Assembly: GCA_013360215.1 (NCBI GenBank)
Contig: JABWCP010000002.1
Coordinates: forward strand, 124,001 to 188,000
Direction of reading: 5' to 3'
DNA length: 64,000 nt
Source of the DNA: a bacterium
Lineage (GTDB): Bacteria > CLD3 > SB21
Shown here: positions 18,031 through 25,908 of the stretch, one piece after another
Layout of the letters: every line of letters starts with the position of its first letter
How positions within the stretch are numbered: the stretch's first letter is position 1
Notes under the pieces: model-generated
Told to the model about the DNA's origin: nothing
Database searches by the model: none
The model's input: the letters and a program-made list of their open reading frames with translations, nothing else
Translations under genes and position numbers: made by a program

Positions 18031-18591
18031 CTAAATATCTCTTTCATTAAAAACTATCGCCGTAAAGGACTTTATAACCGTTGTTTTTTCTCTCCATGCA
18101 TGTTTGCTTAGACCGGCTTTGTGGCATGTTTGTTCGATAAACGTTATACGATCCCATTGATATTCAGTTGCAACCTGAGGCAAAAGCAATCCGTGATAGA
18201 AACCGCTTTCGATCATAAGTCCGTGCGTTCCGACCATAATATCATTGATATTTTCAACACGAGAAAATGTTGATAAAACAGATATTTCTAACTCGATTTC
18301 ATTTAACTCGTCCGGTTGAAGCGGTCCAAAGCGATCATCATTTAAGGCCGCCGACCGCGCAGCCATAATTACTGTTTTATACAGCGGTTCCCTCGCTTCA
18401 ATATACCCAATGCACCCGCGTAAATGCCCGCGTTTCTCTATCGTTACAAATGCACCGGCTTTCTCTTTTAATGCCGGGAAAGTCGCGACTTCTTTTTCAT
18501 AATCTGGTACTTTTGTACGCTTTACGGCGGCATTTATCGTCGTGCGGGCTATATGAATGAGATTTTTTTTGGTTTCTTTATCGAGATTCAT
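18031..18591 (-). CDS. amrA: AMMECR1-domain protein (AmmeMemoRadiSam system A-like), 186 aa
   Basis: The AMMECR1 signature is complete: GAFVTI, then HLRGCIGY with C60, then ARSAALNDDRFGPL and LEISVLS. The biochemical role of AMMECR1 is not established. In many bacteria it occurs with a Memo protein (AmrB) and a radical SAM protein (AmrS), but neither partner is in this window. The ATG has a strong AGGAGG site and overlaps the aroE stop as ATGA. Confidence 0.85.
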   Translation of the reverse strand: MNLDKETKKNLIHIARTTINAAVKRTKVPDYEKEVATFPALKEKAGAFVTIEKRGHLRGCIGYIEAREPLYKTVIMAARSAALNDDRFGPLQPDELNEIELEISVLSTFSRVENINDIMVGTHGLMIESGFYHGLLLPQVATEYQWDRITFIEQTCHKAGLSKHAWREKTTVIKSFTAIVFNERDI

Positions 18592-19442
18592 AACCTCCTC
18601 CCGATGTACGAATATAGAGCTCTGCGAACAGCATCTGTAGGCATGTCTACATTAGTCCATAGCTTAAATGATTGAGCGGCCTGAAACAAAAGCATTTCCA
18701 AACCATCGCTTATAATCCATTGGTGTTTTTTGGCCATAGATAAAAATGGCGTATCATTGATGGAATAAGCGATATCAATAGCTGTACCCGTAGATCTTTT
18801 AAATAATTGTTCGTCAAAATGCTCAGACTGCGTCGGTATCGTATTAACGACTAACGAAAACTGAATTGTTTTCATATCTGAAGCCGTCACTAATTTAAAC
18901 AAATTCTTTTTTACAAACATGTTATTAAAATGTTCGACAAGTTTGTTGGCTTTTTCTGCAGTACGATTAGATATAAATATCGCTGATTCCGGAAAAAGGT
19001 TACCCAAAGCATAGGCAACTGCGCGCGCACCACCGCCTGCACCTAAAATGAGAATATTATTATTTATCTGGTCTATATTGCATGTTTGTAATGCTTGGGA
19101 AAATCCATAGGCATCCGTGTTATAGCCTCTGATCAAGTTCTCTGAAAAAACAATCGTATTGACTGCTCCGATGGATCGGGCTTCGTCCGACACCGTATCG
19201 CATAGATATAAAGCTGTTTCTTTGTGCGGAATGGTAATATTAAGGCCTTTGATGCCTAATGCTTGAGCGCCACGGAGAGCTGTTTCAAATTTTTCAGGAA
19301 AAACGTTCCATGGAACGTAGCACGACGTGATTTTTAAATGCTGAAAAGCCGTATTGTGAATAATCGGCGATAAAGAATGGCTGACCGGATACCCCATAAT
19401 GCCATAAAGGGTCGTTGTACCTGTAATCCAATCATTAATCAC
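18588..19442 (-). CDS. aroE: shikimate dehydrogenase, 284 aa
   Basis: It reduces 3-dehydroshikimate to shikimate with NADPH in the aromatic amino acid pathway. Substrate-site motifs are present: GYPVSHSLSP, catalytic K74 in NITIPHKE, N95 in GAVNTI and D110 in GYNTDAYGF. The nucleotide-binding loop is LGAGGGARA. The start is GTG at 19442, overlapping the previous gene by 8 nt; this gives the usual short lead before LYGIMGYPVSHS. No other aromatic pathway gene is nearby. Confidence 0.95.
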   Translation of the reverse strand: MINDWITGTTTLYGIMGYPVSHSLSPIIHNTAFQHLKITSCYVPWNVFPEKFETALRGAQALGIKGLNITIPHKETALYLCDTVSDEARSIGAVNTIVFSENLIRGYNTDAYGFSQALQTCNIDQINNNILILGAGGGARAVAYALGNLFPESAIFISNRTAEKANKLVEHFNNMFVKKNLFKLVTASDMKTIQFSLVVNTIPTQSEHFDEQLFKRSTGTAIDIAYSINDTPFLSMAKKHQWIISDGLEMLLFQAAQSFKLWTNVDMPTDAVRRALYSYIGRRL

Positions 19443-20268
19443 GGGTAGAAATCATATATTCAGGGGATAAAAAAACGCTATCCGACATAACTTCGTATGT
19501 TCGAATGTTGTCGGTGAGAATTTTTCTTTTTCCGTCGCCGCTTGTTTTGGTAGTAGAAAAAGAAATCCCGTTTACGGAAACCCAATCCTGCCATAGGTAG
19601 TGTCCTTTTTCTGCATCCGGGCCCTGGAGTAAAAACTTCCAACTTTCCATTCGGCTCGTAACGGGATCAATCATAACCCAATACTGATCACCAGGCGTTA
19701 AACCAACCTGTGCAAAAGACAAATGCAGCGTCTGTAATGTTTTGCCAGTTATTGAATCCTTTTGAGTGCCGTCGTAACGCAAACGGACACCATCATCGCG
19801 CCACTTCCAGGGCATGATCAGCCAATACGTGTCATTGATATAACGTCCATACCCATAATCCAGTTGCTTTTTCAAAGCATCCCCGCTTTGGATTTGACCG
19901 TTTACCCATGCCGCCCCTTTTTTTTCATTTAAGTCAGAAAATACTACTGAATAAACTTCACCCGCTCGGTTTTTACCTTCGACACGATACCGATTGCGGT
20001 GTTTATCCCATACATGACGGTGTTTTGAAACTTCCTTACCGTTTGAAACAACCGAAAAATCAAAAGAAATATATCGCGTCTCATCGAACCGTTGTTTCCC
20101 GCCTAGCGCATCCCATACTTTCTTAGTCCACAGGGCACTGGCAGAATCTGCTTCTCCTTGCAAATCAGATTCACTCATCACCGCGTTAGAAATGGCTTCC
20201 GGAAGAGTTGGTGTCTTAGGTTTACAACCAATAAGAAAACCTAAAATTAAAATAAGACGATATTTCAT
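19435..20268 (-). CDS. DUF6503-like lipoprotein, 277 aa
   Basis: A short lipoprotein signal ends in FLIGCK. The mature protein resembles DUF6503 and outer-membrane lipoprotein-sorting-like beta proteins of Bacteroidota relatives: WDALGGKQRFDETRYISFDF, then HVWDKHRNRYRVE, then LIMPWKWRDDGVRL, and a Trp-rich second half. Function is unknown. It is coupled to both neighbours, starting in TAATG with the glycine-rich lipoprotein and overlapping aroE by 8 nt. Confidence 0.6.
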   Translation of the reverse strand: MKYRLILILGFLIGCKPKTPTLPEAISNAVMSESDLQGEADSASALWTKKVWDALGGKQRFDETRYISFDFSVVSNGKEVSKHRHVWDKHRNRYRVEGKNRAGEVYSVVFSDLNEKKGAAWVNGQIQSGDALKKQLDYGYGRYINDTYWLIMPWKWRDDGVRLRYDGTQKDSITGKTLQTLHLSFAQVGLTPGDQYWVMIDPVTSRMESWKFLLQGPDAEKGHYLWQDWVSVNGISFSTTKTSGDGKRKILTDNIRTYEVMSDSVFLSPEYMISTRD

Positions 20269-21005
20269 TATTGTTTCTTACTGACTTTTTCAGCTTGTTT
20301 TTTTATGTATTCTTCATTGACAATTTTACCGCCTACCCGATACGCGCCGAGATAACTTTCATCATACATGATAAAATATCGGTTATCTTTCAATTGAAAC
20401 ACCTGAACTTGAAGTATTTTTTCATCAGCACCGGTAGACAGATCGTCAAAAATACCATACGCAACCAGCTCAGCGGGCGTTGCTTCTGTACCTATTTCTG
20501 TGTGAATAGAATACGGTTTGATTTCGGCATTAAATACATATTCTTCGTTTTCTGCCAGTGAAGAACCAAGGAAACCACCACCTACGGCTCCTCCGATAAT
20601 CATAAGCATAGGTAAAGGGCCAGCTAATGTTTTAACTCCTTTGGCTTCTGAAACTTTCGGACCTATAATCAAACCGGCACCTGCTCCCACTAAAAGACCG
20701 GCTCCGCCGCCGATGAGCATGTTTGATTTTTGTGACATAGCGCTTCGAACTTCTAACTTAGATATCGCATCAAGCGGAATTTCGCTTCGAAGTGTTGACT
20801 GTTGTACAATCAAAACGTCTTTATTTAAACCGACGATTTTGCATTCAAAGTCTATACCAGCAATATGTACTGAAGCGGAACGACCGGAAAGACCGGATTG
20901 TTTATTTTGCAGGTCGCTGTGCTGATACATCTTGGAGCCTGCGCTACAGCCGATAACCAACGAGAGCGATAAAGTCGTTAAACAAGTAATAAGACCTCTC
21001 AACAT
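20268..21005 (-). CDS. glycine-rich (glycine-zipper-like) lipoprotein, 245 aa
   Basis: The signal peptide ends in lipobox VIGC. Two hydrophobic Gly-rich segments (about residues 97-117 and 129-150; LIGGGAGLLVGAGAGLIIGP and IIGGAVGGGFLGS) have the small-residue periodicity of glycine-zipper envelope proteins. No enzymatic motif is visible. A GGAG ribosome site precedes the ATG. Function not recognised; an envelope structural role is likely. Confidence 0.6.
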   Translation of the reverse strand: MLRGLITCLTTLSLSLVIGCSAGSKMYQHSDLQNKQSGLSGRSASVHIAGIDFECKIVGLNKDVLIVQQSTLRSEIPLDAISKLEVRSAMSQKSNMLIGGGAGLLVGAGAGLIIGPKVSEAKGVKTLAGPLPMLMIIGGAVGGGFLGSSLAENEEYVFNAEIKPYSIHTEIGTEATPAELVAYGIFDDLSTGADEKILQVQVFQLKDNRYFIMYDESYLGAYRVGGKIVNEEYIKKQAEKVSKKQ

Positions 21006-21034
21006 TTTGATTCTCCAGATATGTGTTTTTATTA

Positions 21035-21967
21035 TTAATGACCTAAAAATCTTTCAGCATCGATGGCGGCCATACATCCGGAACCGGCAGCTGTGATTGC
21101 TTGACGATACGTTTGATCCTGAACATCGCCACAAGCAAAAACACCTTCAATATTTGTTTTTGAAGACTTACCTTGCGTGATCAGATAGCCGCTTTCATCC
21201 ATATCAAGAATGCCCTTGAATAAATGCGTATTGGGCTGATGACCAATCGCTAAAAACAAACCTTGCGAAGATACCTCGGAAAGCGCTCCGTTGACCGTGT
21301 TCCGAAGCTTAAGGCCTTGAATCTGAGTGTTTTCATCACCTAAAATATCCACAACTTCGTTATCCCAGATAAAATTTACTTTTTCATTTTTTTGAACGCG
21401 CTCCTGCATGATTTTGGATGCTCGGAGCGTATTTCTGCGATGGATGATCGTTACCGATGCTGCAAATTTGGTCAAATATCCTGCTTCCTCCATAGCCGTA
21501 TCGCCGCCACCGACGACATGGATATGTTTGCCTTTGAAAAAGAATCCGTCACATGTCGCACAAGCTGACACACCATGCCCTATCATTATTTTTTCCTTGG
21601 GAAATCCCAGCAATTTGGCGGATGCTCCCGTAGCAATTATCACGGCTTTTGCTAAATGCACCTCACCACTATCGTCAGTAAGCTTAAAAGGCCTTTGAGA
21701 AAAATCGACTTTATCAATGCTCCGAAAAACACACTCCGTACCAAAACGCTTGGCCTGTTCACGCAGCATCTCCATCATTTCAGGTCCCATAACACCTTTT
21801 GGGAAACCAGGATAATTTTCAACTTCCGTTGTTATGGTCAATTGCCCGCCAGGTTGATGCCCTTCAAAAATTACCGGATTTAGGTTGGCTCGAGACGCAT
21901 ATATAGCCGCCGTGAAACCTGCCGGACCGGAGCCTATGATAACTACGTTTTTAACTTCCGCACTCAA
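21035..21967 (-). CDS. trxB: thioredoxin-disulfide reductase, 310 aa
   Basis: This flavoenzyme passes electrons from NADPH to thioredoxin. It has the FAD-binding GSGPAGFTAAIYASRA motif near the N-terminus, the redox pair C136 and C139 in CATCDG, the NADPH site VGGGDTAMEEA and the C-terminal FACGDVQD. The length is normal. The start is TTG at 21967, supported by GGAG 7 nt upstream and by the immediate FAD-binding fold; there is no ATG nearby. Confidence 0.96.
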   Translation of the reverse strand: MSAEVKNVVIIGSGPAGFTAAIYASRANLNPVIFEGHQPGGQLTITTEVENYPGFPKGVMGPEMMEMLREQAKRFGTECVFRSIDKVDFSQRPFKLTDDSGEVHLAKAVIIATGASAKLLGFPKEKIMIGHGVSACATCDGFFFKGKHIHVVGGGDTAMEEAGYLTKFAASVTIIHRRNTLRASKIMQERVQKNEKVNFIWDNEVVDILGDENTQIQGLKLRNTVNGALSEVSSQGLFLAIGHQPNTHLFKGILDMDESGYLITQGKSSKTNIEGVFACGDVQDQTYRQAITAAGSGCMAAIDAERFLGH

Positions 21968-21982
21968 GGTTATACTCCATAT

Positions 21983-22459
21983 TTATAAATTGGTCAATGA
22001 AAGTTTTCTAAGTTTTTGTAATTGGCTCCACTGTATGGGTAATTGGACAAGTAACGAGACACTAAATCCGACTAACGGCAACCACGGCCATATCAATTCC
22101 GGCTCGGTCAGCCTGCATAATAACATAGCTAGAGGGAAGAAAATTCCTCCGGCAATACTACTTAAGACTATTCTTTCCGTATAAGCCTCAAGCATGAAAG
22201 GCGTTTTGTGATTTGTGCCTTTGAGTTTCCACCATAACATTTCGACAAACCAAGCACTAAAATAGATCGAAGCCGATACTCCGAATAGGCGAAACCAATA
22301 GAAGAAATCATTATTGGGATGTACTACATAATCATAAAGCCAAACAATCAAAGCGCTTACATTAGAATATGTAAAGTTTCGCATGAAGCCATTGCGGAAC
22401 GAATCGAAATCCGTGTTCAGATAAATGTCTTTGAGGCGATCTTGATCACGTAGCTGCAT
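21983..22459 (-). CDS. unrecognised integral membrane protein, 158 aa
   Basis: Four hydrophobic segments can be seen (around residues 36-48, 56-76, 96-117 and 118-142), so this is a small polytopic membrane protein. I recognise no family. Start choice is uncertain: ATG 22459 (MQLRDQDR) or an in-frame TTG at 22495; neither has a good ribosome site. The stop is 15 nt before trxB, so the two may be co-transcribed. Confidence 0.55.
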   Translation of the reverse strand: MQLRDQDRLKDIYLNTDFDSFRNGFMRNFTYSNVSALIVWLYDYVVHPNNDFFYWFRLFGVSASIYFSAWFVEMLWWKLKGTNHKTPFMLEAYTERIVLSSIAGGIFFPLAMLLCRLTEPELIWPWLPLVGFSVSLLVQLPIQWSQLQKLRKLSLTNL

Positions 22460-22531
22460 GGAAGTAATAGTATGAATTTTTTTTGGTAGGCGCAATGTTC
22501 AAAAAGGAATACAAATAAATAATAAAATAAA

Positions 22532-22653
22532 CTGCCCCAAAAATTTCAACCAAGCTTAAGATGCCTCATTTTATACCACAAACAATAGCCGAATTCTCAT
22601 CATTGATTGCAATCCTTAAGATAGTAGCTAAAGGTGACGAACCTTTGGGGCAG
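22532..22653. repeat. intergenic element bounded by 10-bp inverted repeats
   Basis: CTGCCCCAAA (22532-22541) and TTTGGGGCAG (22644-22653) are perfect inverted repeats enclosing 102 nt. Inside, CTTAAGAT occurs twice (22555-22562 and 22615-22622) and a short hairpin AAAGGT/ACCTTT lies near the right arm. It may be a small MITE-like element or a structured 3' end of the TonB receptor transcript. No target duplication is evident. Confidence 0.4.
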
Positions 22654-22676
22654 CATTAAAAACTCAGTAAATCAAA

Positions 22677-24821
22677 TTATTCCCATGCCAGCGAAATGGA
22701 TGCTGCGAAGTTACGCGGCAGACCCGGTTCTAAATACATAGGCTTTTTATTAACGCTATTCAAATCGGGATTGATAAATGTCGAACCTGCGTATTTCTTA
22801 TCCATAAGGTTATTGACGGAAATGAAGCCTCGGATTGTGTAATGCTCGCTCAATCGTATCGGTTCACCTATACCTATGGAAGCGTTAAAAACCGTATAAG
22901 CAGGAACTTTGATTGTGTTGGCATCATCCGTATAGTACGATCCGATACCCTGAACCGTCAATTCAGCAAAAATCCACTTCATGAAATCCGGAGTCCATCT
23001 GCCCGATACCGAGTAATAAAAATCCGGAACTCCGGCCTGTTTATTATCGCTGTAATCGGTGAATTTCCCGGTACTGGCGGCATTTATGAGCGACGAGTCA
23101 ATACGATATTTTTCATATGTGTTTTTGGAAATCGTAGCGCTCGTTTTTAGTGAAAATCCTTTTGCAAAATCTGTTTTTTCACTTATTTCTAAGCCAATAC
23201 GTTGTGTTTTCCCTGCGGTCATATAAAAACGCCCGCTTCGATACGGAATCACATCGTTAGTAACCTGTATCCAAAATAAAGCCGCGTCATAAGTTATACC
23301 TTTAAGAAATCCTTCTTTTGCGATCACTTTCTTAGTACCTATTTCCGCCGTGACAGATGTAATAGGTTTTAACAATGGATTAAATGATTTATAAGAATTG
23401 ACCGTATCTGCAGGATCCGTTTCATTGCCGGCTGGAACTTCGACACCTCCCCCAATATTGGCGTACATACTATGAACGGGCGTGATGCGGTATGTTATGC
23501 CGGCTTTAGGTGTCCAATGTGTAAAAGATTTTTTCTGTTTTCCTATTGATGCATCTAAGAAATTTTGATTATAGTACGTAACATCATCATACCTTAAACC
23601 GGTAAGCAGCGTCCATTTCTCGTCAAATTGAATCTCATGTTGGATAAAATAGCCAAGACTGCGTGCGCCTTCCTTTTTATTTTGAAATTTGCTGGTGTCT
23701 TTAGCGGGAATATCGCGTCTGCCGTTAGTTAACGGATAAAACAAAATAGCGCCATCTTGATAAGCCAAATCTCCTCCGACAAGCGTTATGGTTTTCAGAG
23801 TACCCCATTCATGATTATGCCGATACATGGTATTGCCGCCAATATGGTAACGCGTGAAATCGCGATAGGTATTACGTTCAGAACGATGCAGTACTTTGGG
23901 ATTTACAAATGCCATCCCGGATATTTGATTCTCATCATTGATGTTATGCTGCAAACTGAGACCCATGTATAATATTTTATTATTTCGTCGCTCACGCTGT
24001 GTTTTATAAGCAGGATTGGCTTGGGTAGGCAAAGAATCATACTGCTGTTTCGTCAAAGGCCCCGGGATACTAAATTGATTATGCCCTCCCACGAGTAGCG
24101 CTGTAAATGTAGTTTGTTCAGTGACCGAAGATTGTAAGCCCATCGTGAGAATGCGTCGCTCGGCTTGCGAATTGGCGCGCCAACCGTCATAGGAATTTTG
24201 TGTATAACCTGCATAAAACTGGGTACTGCCTATCGTAGTACCGGTTCGTGCATGCCACTCTTTCAGGCCAAAACTTCCCGTTTTGGCCTGCATAACGGCG
24301 AAACGACCGCTGTTTGAAGGCAAAGTAGAAATATCCACAATACCTCCTCCGGCATTACCCCATACAGAAGACGCATTGGAACGAACAACTTCCATGCGGT
24401 CGACCATATTCATATCAATCAGATCCAGCGCTGTACGCCCATCCGGTTCGGTTAAGGGCAATCCATTAAGTAAAACGCGTATGCCACGCGAAGTGCCCGC
24501 ATTGGAGCGATCCCCTGCACCACGTGTACCAAAACCGCGAATCGAAATGCGTAAATCGGTTCCACCCGAACGGGATTGCGCCAAAACACCAGGAATATGA
24601 ATCATGGCATCATTCATACCAAATCCACGTTTGGTATCAAACTCTTTACGGTCAATAACGCTGACAGCCAGCGGCACTTCAATGATGGATTCGGGAACAC
24701 GCGTGGAAGTGATCGTCGTACCTTCCAGATTATAAATTCGCGTACTGTCCTTATTTTGCCCAATGAGCAAAAATGGAAAGAAATGCGCTATCACAACCGC
24801 GCATAATAAACTATTTTTCAT
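22677..24821 (-). CDS. TonB-dependent outer membrane receptor, 714 aa
   Basis: The start is ATG 24821 with an AGGAG site, giving a clean signal peptide; a longer upstream frame has no support. The TonB box region is near the mature N-terminus. The plug domain follows (about residues 50-170) with ISIRGFGTRG, IRVLLNGLPLTEPDG and VRSNASSVWGNAGGGIVDI, then a beta-barrel ending in a typical aromatic C-terminus (SISLAWE). The plug sequence resembles FecA- and YncD-like receptors for iron chelates or cofactors, but the ligand cannot be read. A small secreted orphan protein is encoded just upstream. Confidence 0.92.
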   Translation of the reverse strand: MKNSLLCAVVIAHFFPFLLIGQNKDSTRIYNLEGTTITSTRVPESIIEVPLAVSVIDRKEFDTKRGFGMNDAMIHIPGVLAQSRSGGTDLRISIRGFGTRGAGDRSNAGTSRGIRVLLNGLPLTEPDGRTALDLIDMNMVDRMEVVRSNASSVWGNAGGGIVDISTLPSNSGRFAVMQAKTGSFGLKEWHARTGTTIGSTQFYAGYTQNSYDGWRANSQAERRILTMGLQSSVTEQTTFTALLVGGHNQFSIPGPLTKQQYDSLPTQANPAYKTQRERRNNKILYMGLSLQHNINDENQISGMAFVNPKVLHRSERNTYRDFTRYHIGGNTMYRHNHEWGTLKTITLVGGDLAYQDGAILFYPLTNGRRDIPAKDTSKFQNKKEGARSLGYFIQHEIQFDEKWTLLTGLRYDDVTYYNQNFLDASIGKQKKSFTHWTPKAGITYRITPVHSMYANIGGGVEVPAGNETDPADTVNSYKSFNPLLKPITSVTAEIGTKKVIAKEGFLKGITYDAALFWIQVTNDVIPYRSGRFYMTAGKTQRIGLEISEKTDFAKGFSLKTSATISKNTYEKYRIDSSLINAASTGKFTDYSDNKQAGVPDFYYSVSGRWTPDFMKWIFAELTVQGIGSYYTDDANTIKVPAYTVFNASIGIGEPIRLSEHYTIRGFISVNNLMDKKYAGSTFINPDLNSVNKKPMYLEPGLPRNFAASISLAWE

Positions 24822-24921
24822 AGTACTCCTACCTGAGTAAATAAAAGAATGGAACCATGCAGCACACCCACATAAGCCATTCGGACTTATATCGTGATTT
24901 CTCCACACGGAAAATGAATTA

Positions 24922-25326
24922 CTAAAGCCAATGTAGAGTACTAAAATTTGGCGGATGGAATGTAAAGGTTGGTATTTCCGGATACGGAGCTATAGGAAGC
25001 AGAGACCAAATTAGGGTAAACGCTTCATCGGCATAACTACCAATAAATGGCGATACGACTGTAAAAAATATTGGTTTGAGTTTAAGTTTAAATCGTTGAT
25101 CGGCATCGCGTTTTGATTCTTCCTTAATAAAAACACTATGGGGCGAATCAGGATGACTTTTCGTTATGAATGTATCTTCATCGTTATCCGGTGCATCCCA
25201 ATACAACACGACTTGCAAAGGCGAAAACCATAATCCCAGCAACGCGTACGGCTGACTTACCGCAAAAACGGTTGTTATCAATACCGGTAAAACGAGTGTG
25301 TGTTTAATAAGAAAAGCCCATCGCAT
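24922..25326 (-). CDS. small orphan secreted protein, 134 aa
   Basis: A hydrophobic N-terminal segment (residues 5-35) suggests a signal or anchor. The rest is charged in the middle and Pro/Phe/His-rich at the end (TFTFHPPNFSTLHWL). No known family is recognised. It precedes the TonB receptor by 100 nt on the same strand, a position often held by small periplasmic accessory proteins. Its C-terminal HPP tail recalls that of the Cys-rich protein at 34909-35328, which leads the copper efflux genes. That link is an observation, not proof of kinship. Confidence 0.55.
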   Translation of the reverse strand: MRWAFLIKHTLVLPVLITTVFAVSQPYALLGLWFSPLQVVLYWDAPDNDEDTFITKSHPDSPHSVFIKEESKRDADQRFKLKLKPIFFTVVSPFIGSYADEAFTLIWSLLPIAPYPEIPTFTFHPPNFSTLHWL

Positions 25327-25395
25327 GAACGAAATATAAAGCTATATTTATGTCGTGCAAATATGATTTATTGTTTTTGAAACTTTAAAATTCCG

Positions 25396-25423
25396 TTGAT
25401 TTTTTTGATTAAGCCAGTATATT
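25396..25423 (+). promoter_or_regulatory. promoter of tRNA-Gln
   Basis: TTGATT (25396-25401) and TATATT (25418-25423) are 16 nt apart and end 11 nt before the mature tRNA. Confidence 0.5.
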
Positions 25424-25434
25424 CCACTGTTCTT

Positions 25435-25505
25435 TGGAATGTCGTCCAACGGTAGGACAGTGGACTCTGGATCCATTAATCGGGGTTCGAATCCCTGCAT
25501 TCCAG
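25435..25505 (+). tRNA. tRNA-Gln (anticodon CTG)
   Basis: The acceptor stem TGGAATG pairs with CATTCCA; the U1-A72 pair is characteristic of glutamine tRNAs. The anticodon stem GTGGA/TCCAT encloses CTCTGGA, giving anticodon CTG (codon CAG). The T arm GGTTCGAATCC is standard, discriminator G, CCA not encoded. gatA lies about 400 nt downstream. Confidence 0.95.
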
Positions 25506-25510
25506 CACAT

Positions 25511-25540
25511 AAATGCCCGATTTTGATCGGGCATTTACTT
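25511..25540 (+). terminator. terminator after tRNA-Gln
   Basis: An 11-bp perfect stem AAATGCCCGAT/ATCGGGCATTT with loop TTTG (25511-25536) is followed by a short T-rich tail. Confidence 0.75.
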
Positions 25541-25641
25541 TTGTTACCTGCAATAAATTGCTTGCAATTTTCGACCTCGTTTTCTATCATAAACTATTGC
25601 GTCAAATATGTTCAATTTATCCCTTTTGGGAGGTGTTTTAG

Positions 25642-25827
25642 ATGAATTTAGGAATGCCCGAAATAATCGTAATAGCTGTCGCCGTTCTTATTCTCTTCGG
25701 CGCGAAAAAAATACCCGAATTTGCTCAAGGTCTTGGTAAAGGTATTCGCGAATTTAAGCGTGCAATGAATGGCGCTGAAGATGAAATCAAAAAAGGTTTA
25801 TCCGATAATCAGGAACGTAAACCCTAA
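25642..25827 (+). CDS. tatA: Sec-independent translocase subunit TatA, 61 aa
   Basis: One transmembrane helix (about residues 6-20) is followed by the FGAKKIPEFAQGLGKGIREFK hinge and amphipathic helix typical of TatA/TatE, which form the pore for folded twin-arginine proteins. The tail is short and charged. A GGGAGGTG ribosome site lies 6 nt upstream. No tatC or tatB is in the window, and the gene is followed at once by a terminator, so it is probably a single-gene transcript. Confidence 0.93.
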   Translation: MNLGMPEIIVIAVAVLILFGAKKIPEFAQGLGKGIREFKRAMNGAEDEIKKGLSDNQERKP

Positions 25828-25850
25828 GCTTATTTGACATGTTTTTCACT

Positions 25851-25886
25851 ATCCCGATAGGCCGCATGGTGATCGGGATTTTTTTT
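25851..25886 (+). terminator. terminator after tatA
   Basis: ATCCCGAT (25851-25858) and ATCGGGAT (25872-25879) form an 8-bp stem followed by eight T residues, ending tatA before gatA. Confidence 0.8.
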
Positions 25887-25908
25887 GTATAACCATATTT
25901 AATCCACA

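Noticed and set aside
24822-24908. 29-codon extension of the TonB receptor
   Set aside because: The ATG at 24821 has a good ribosome site and a signal peptide; the upstream part does not look like protein.
25348-25590. Minus-strand frame with the string MQGFEPRLMDPESTV
   Set aside because: This is the familiar artefact of translating the complement of a tRNA gene (tRNA-Gln).
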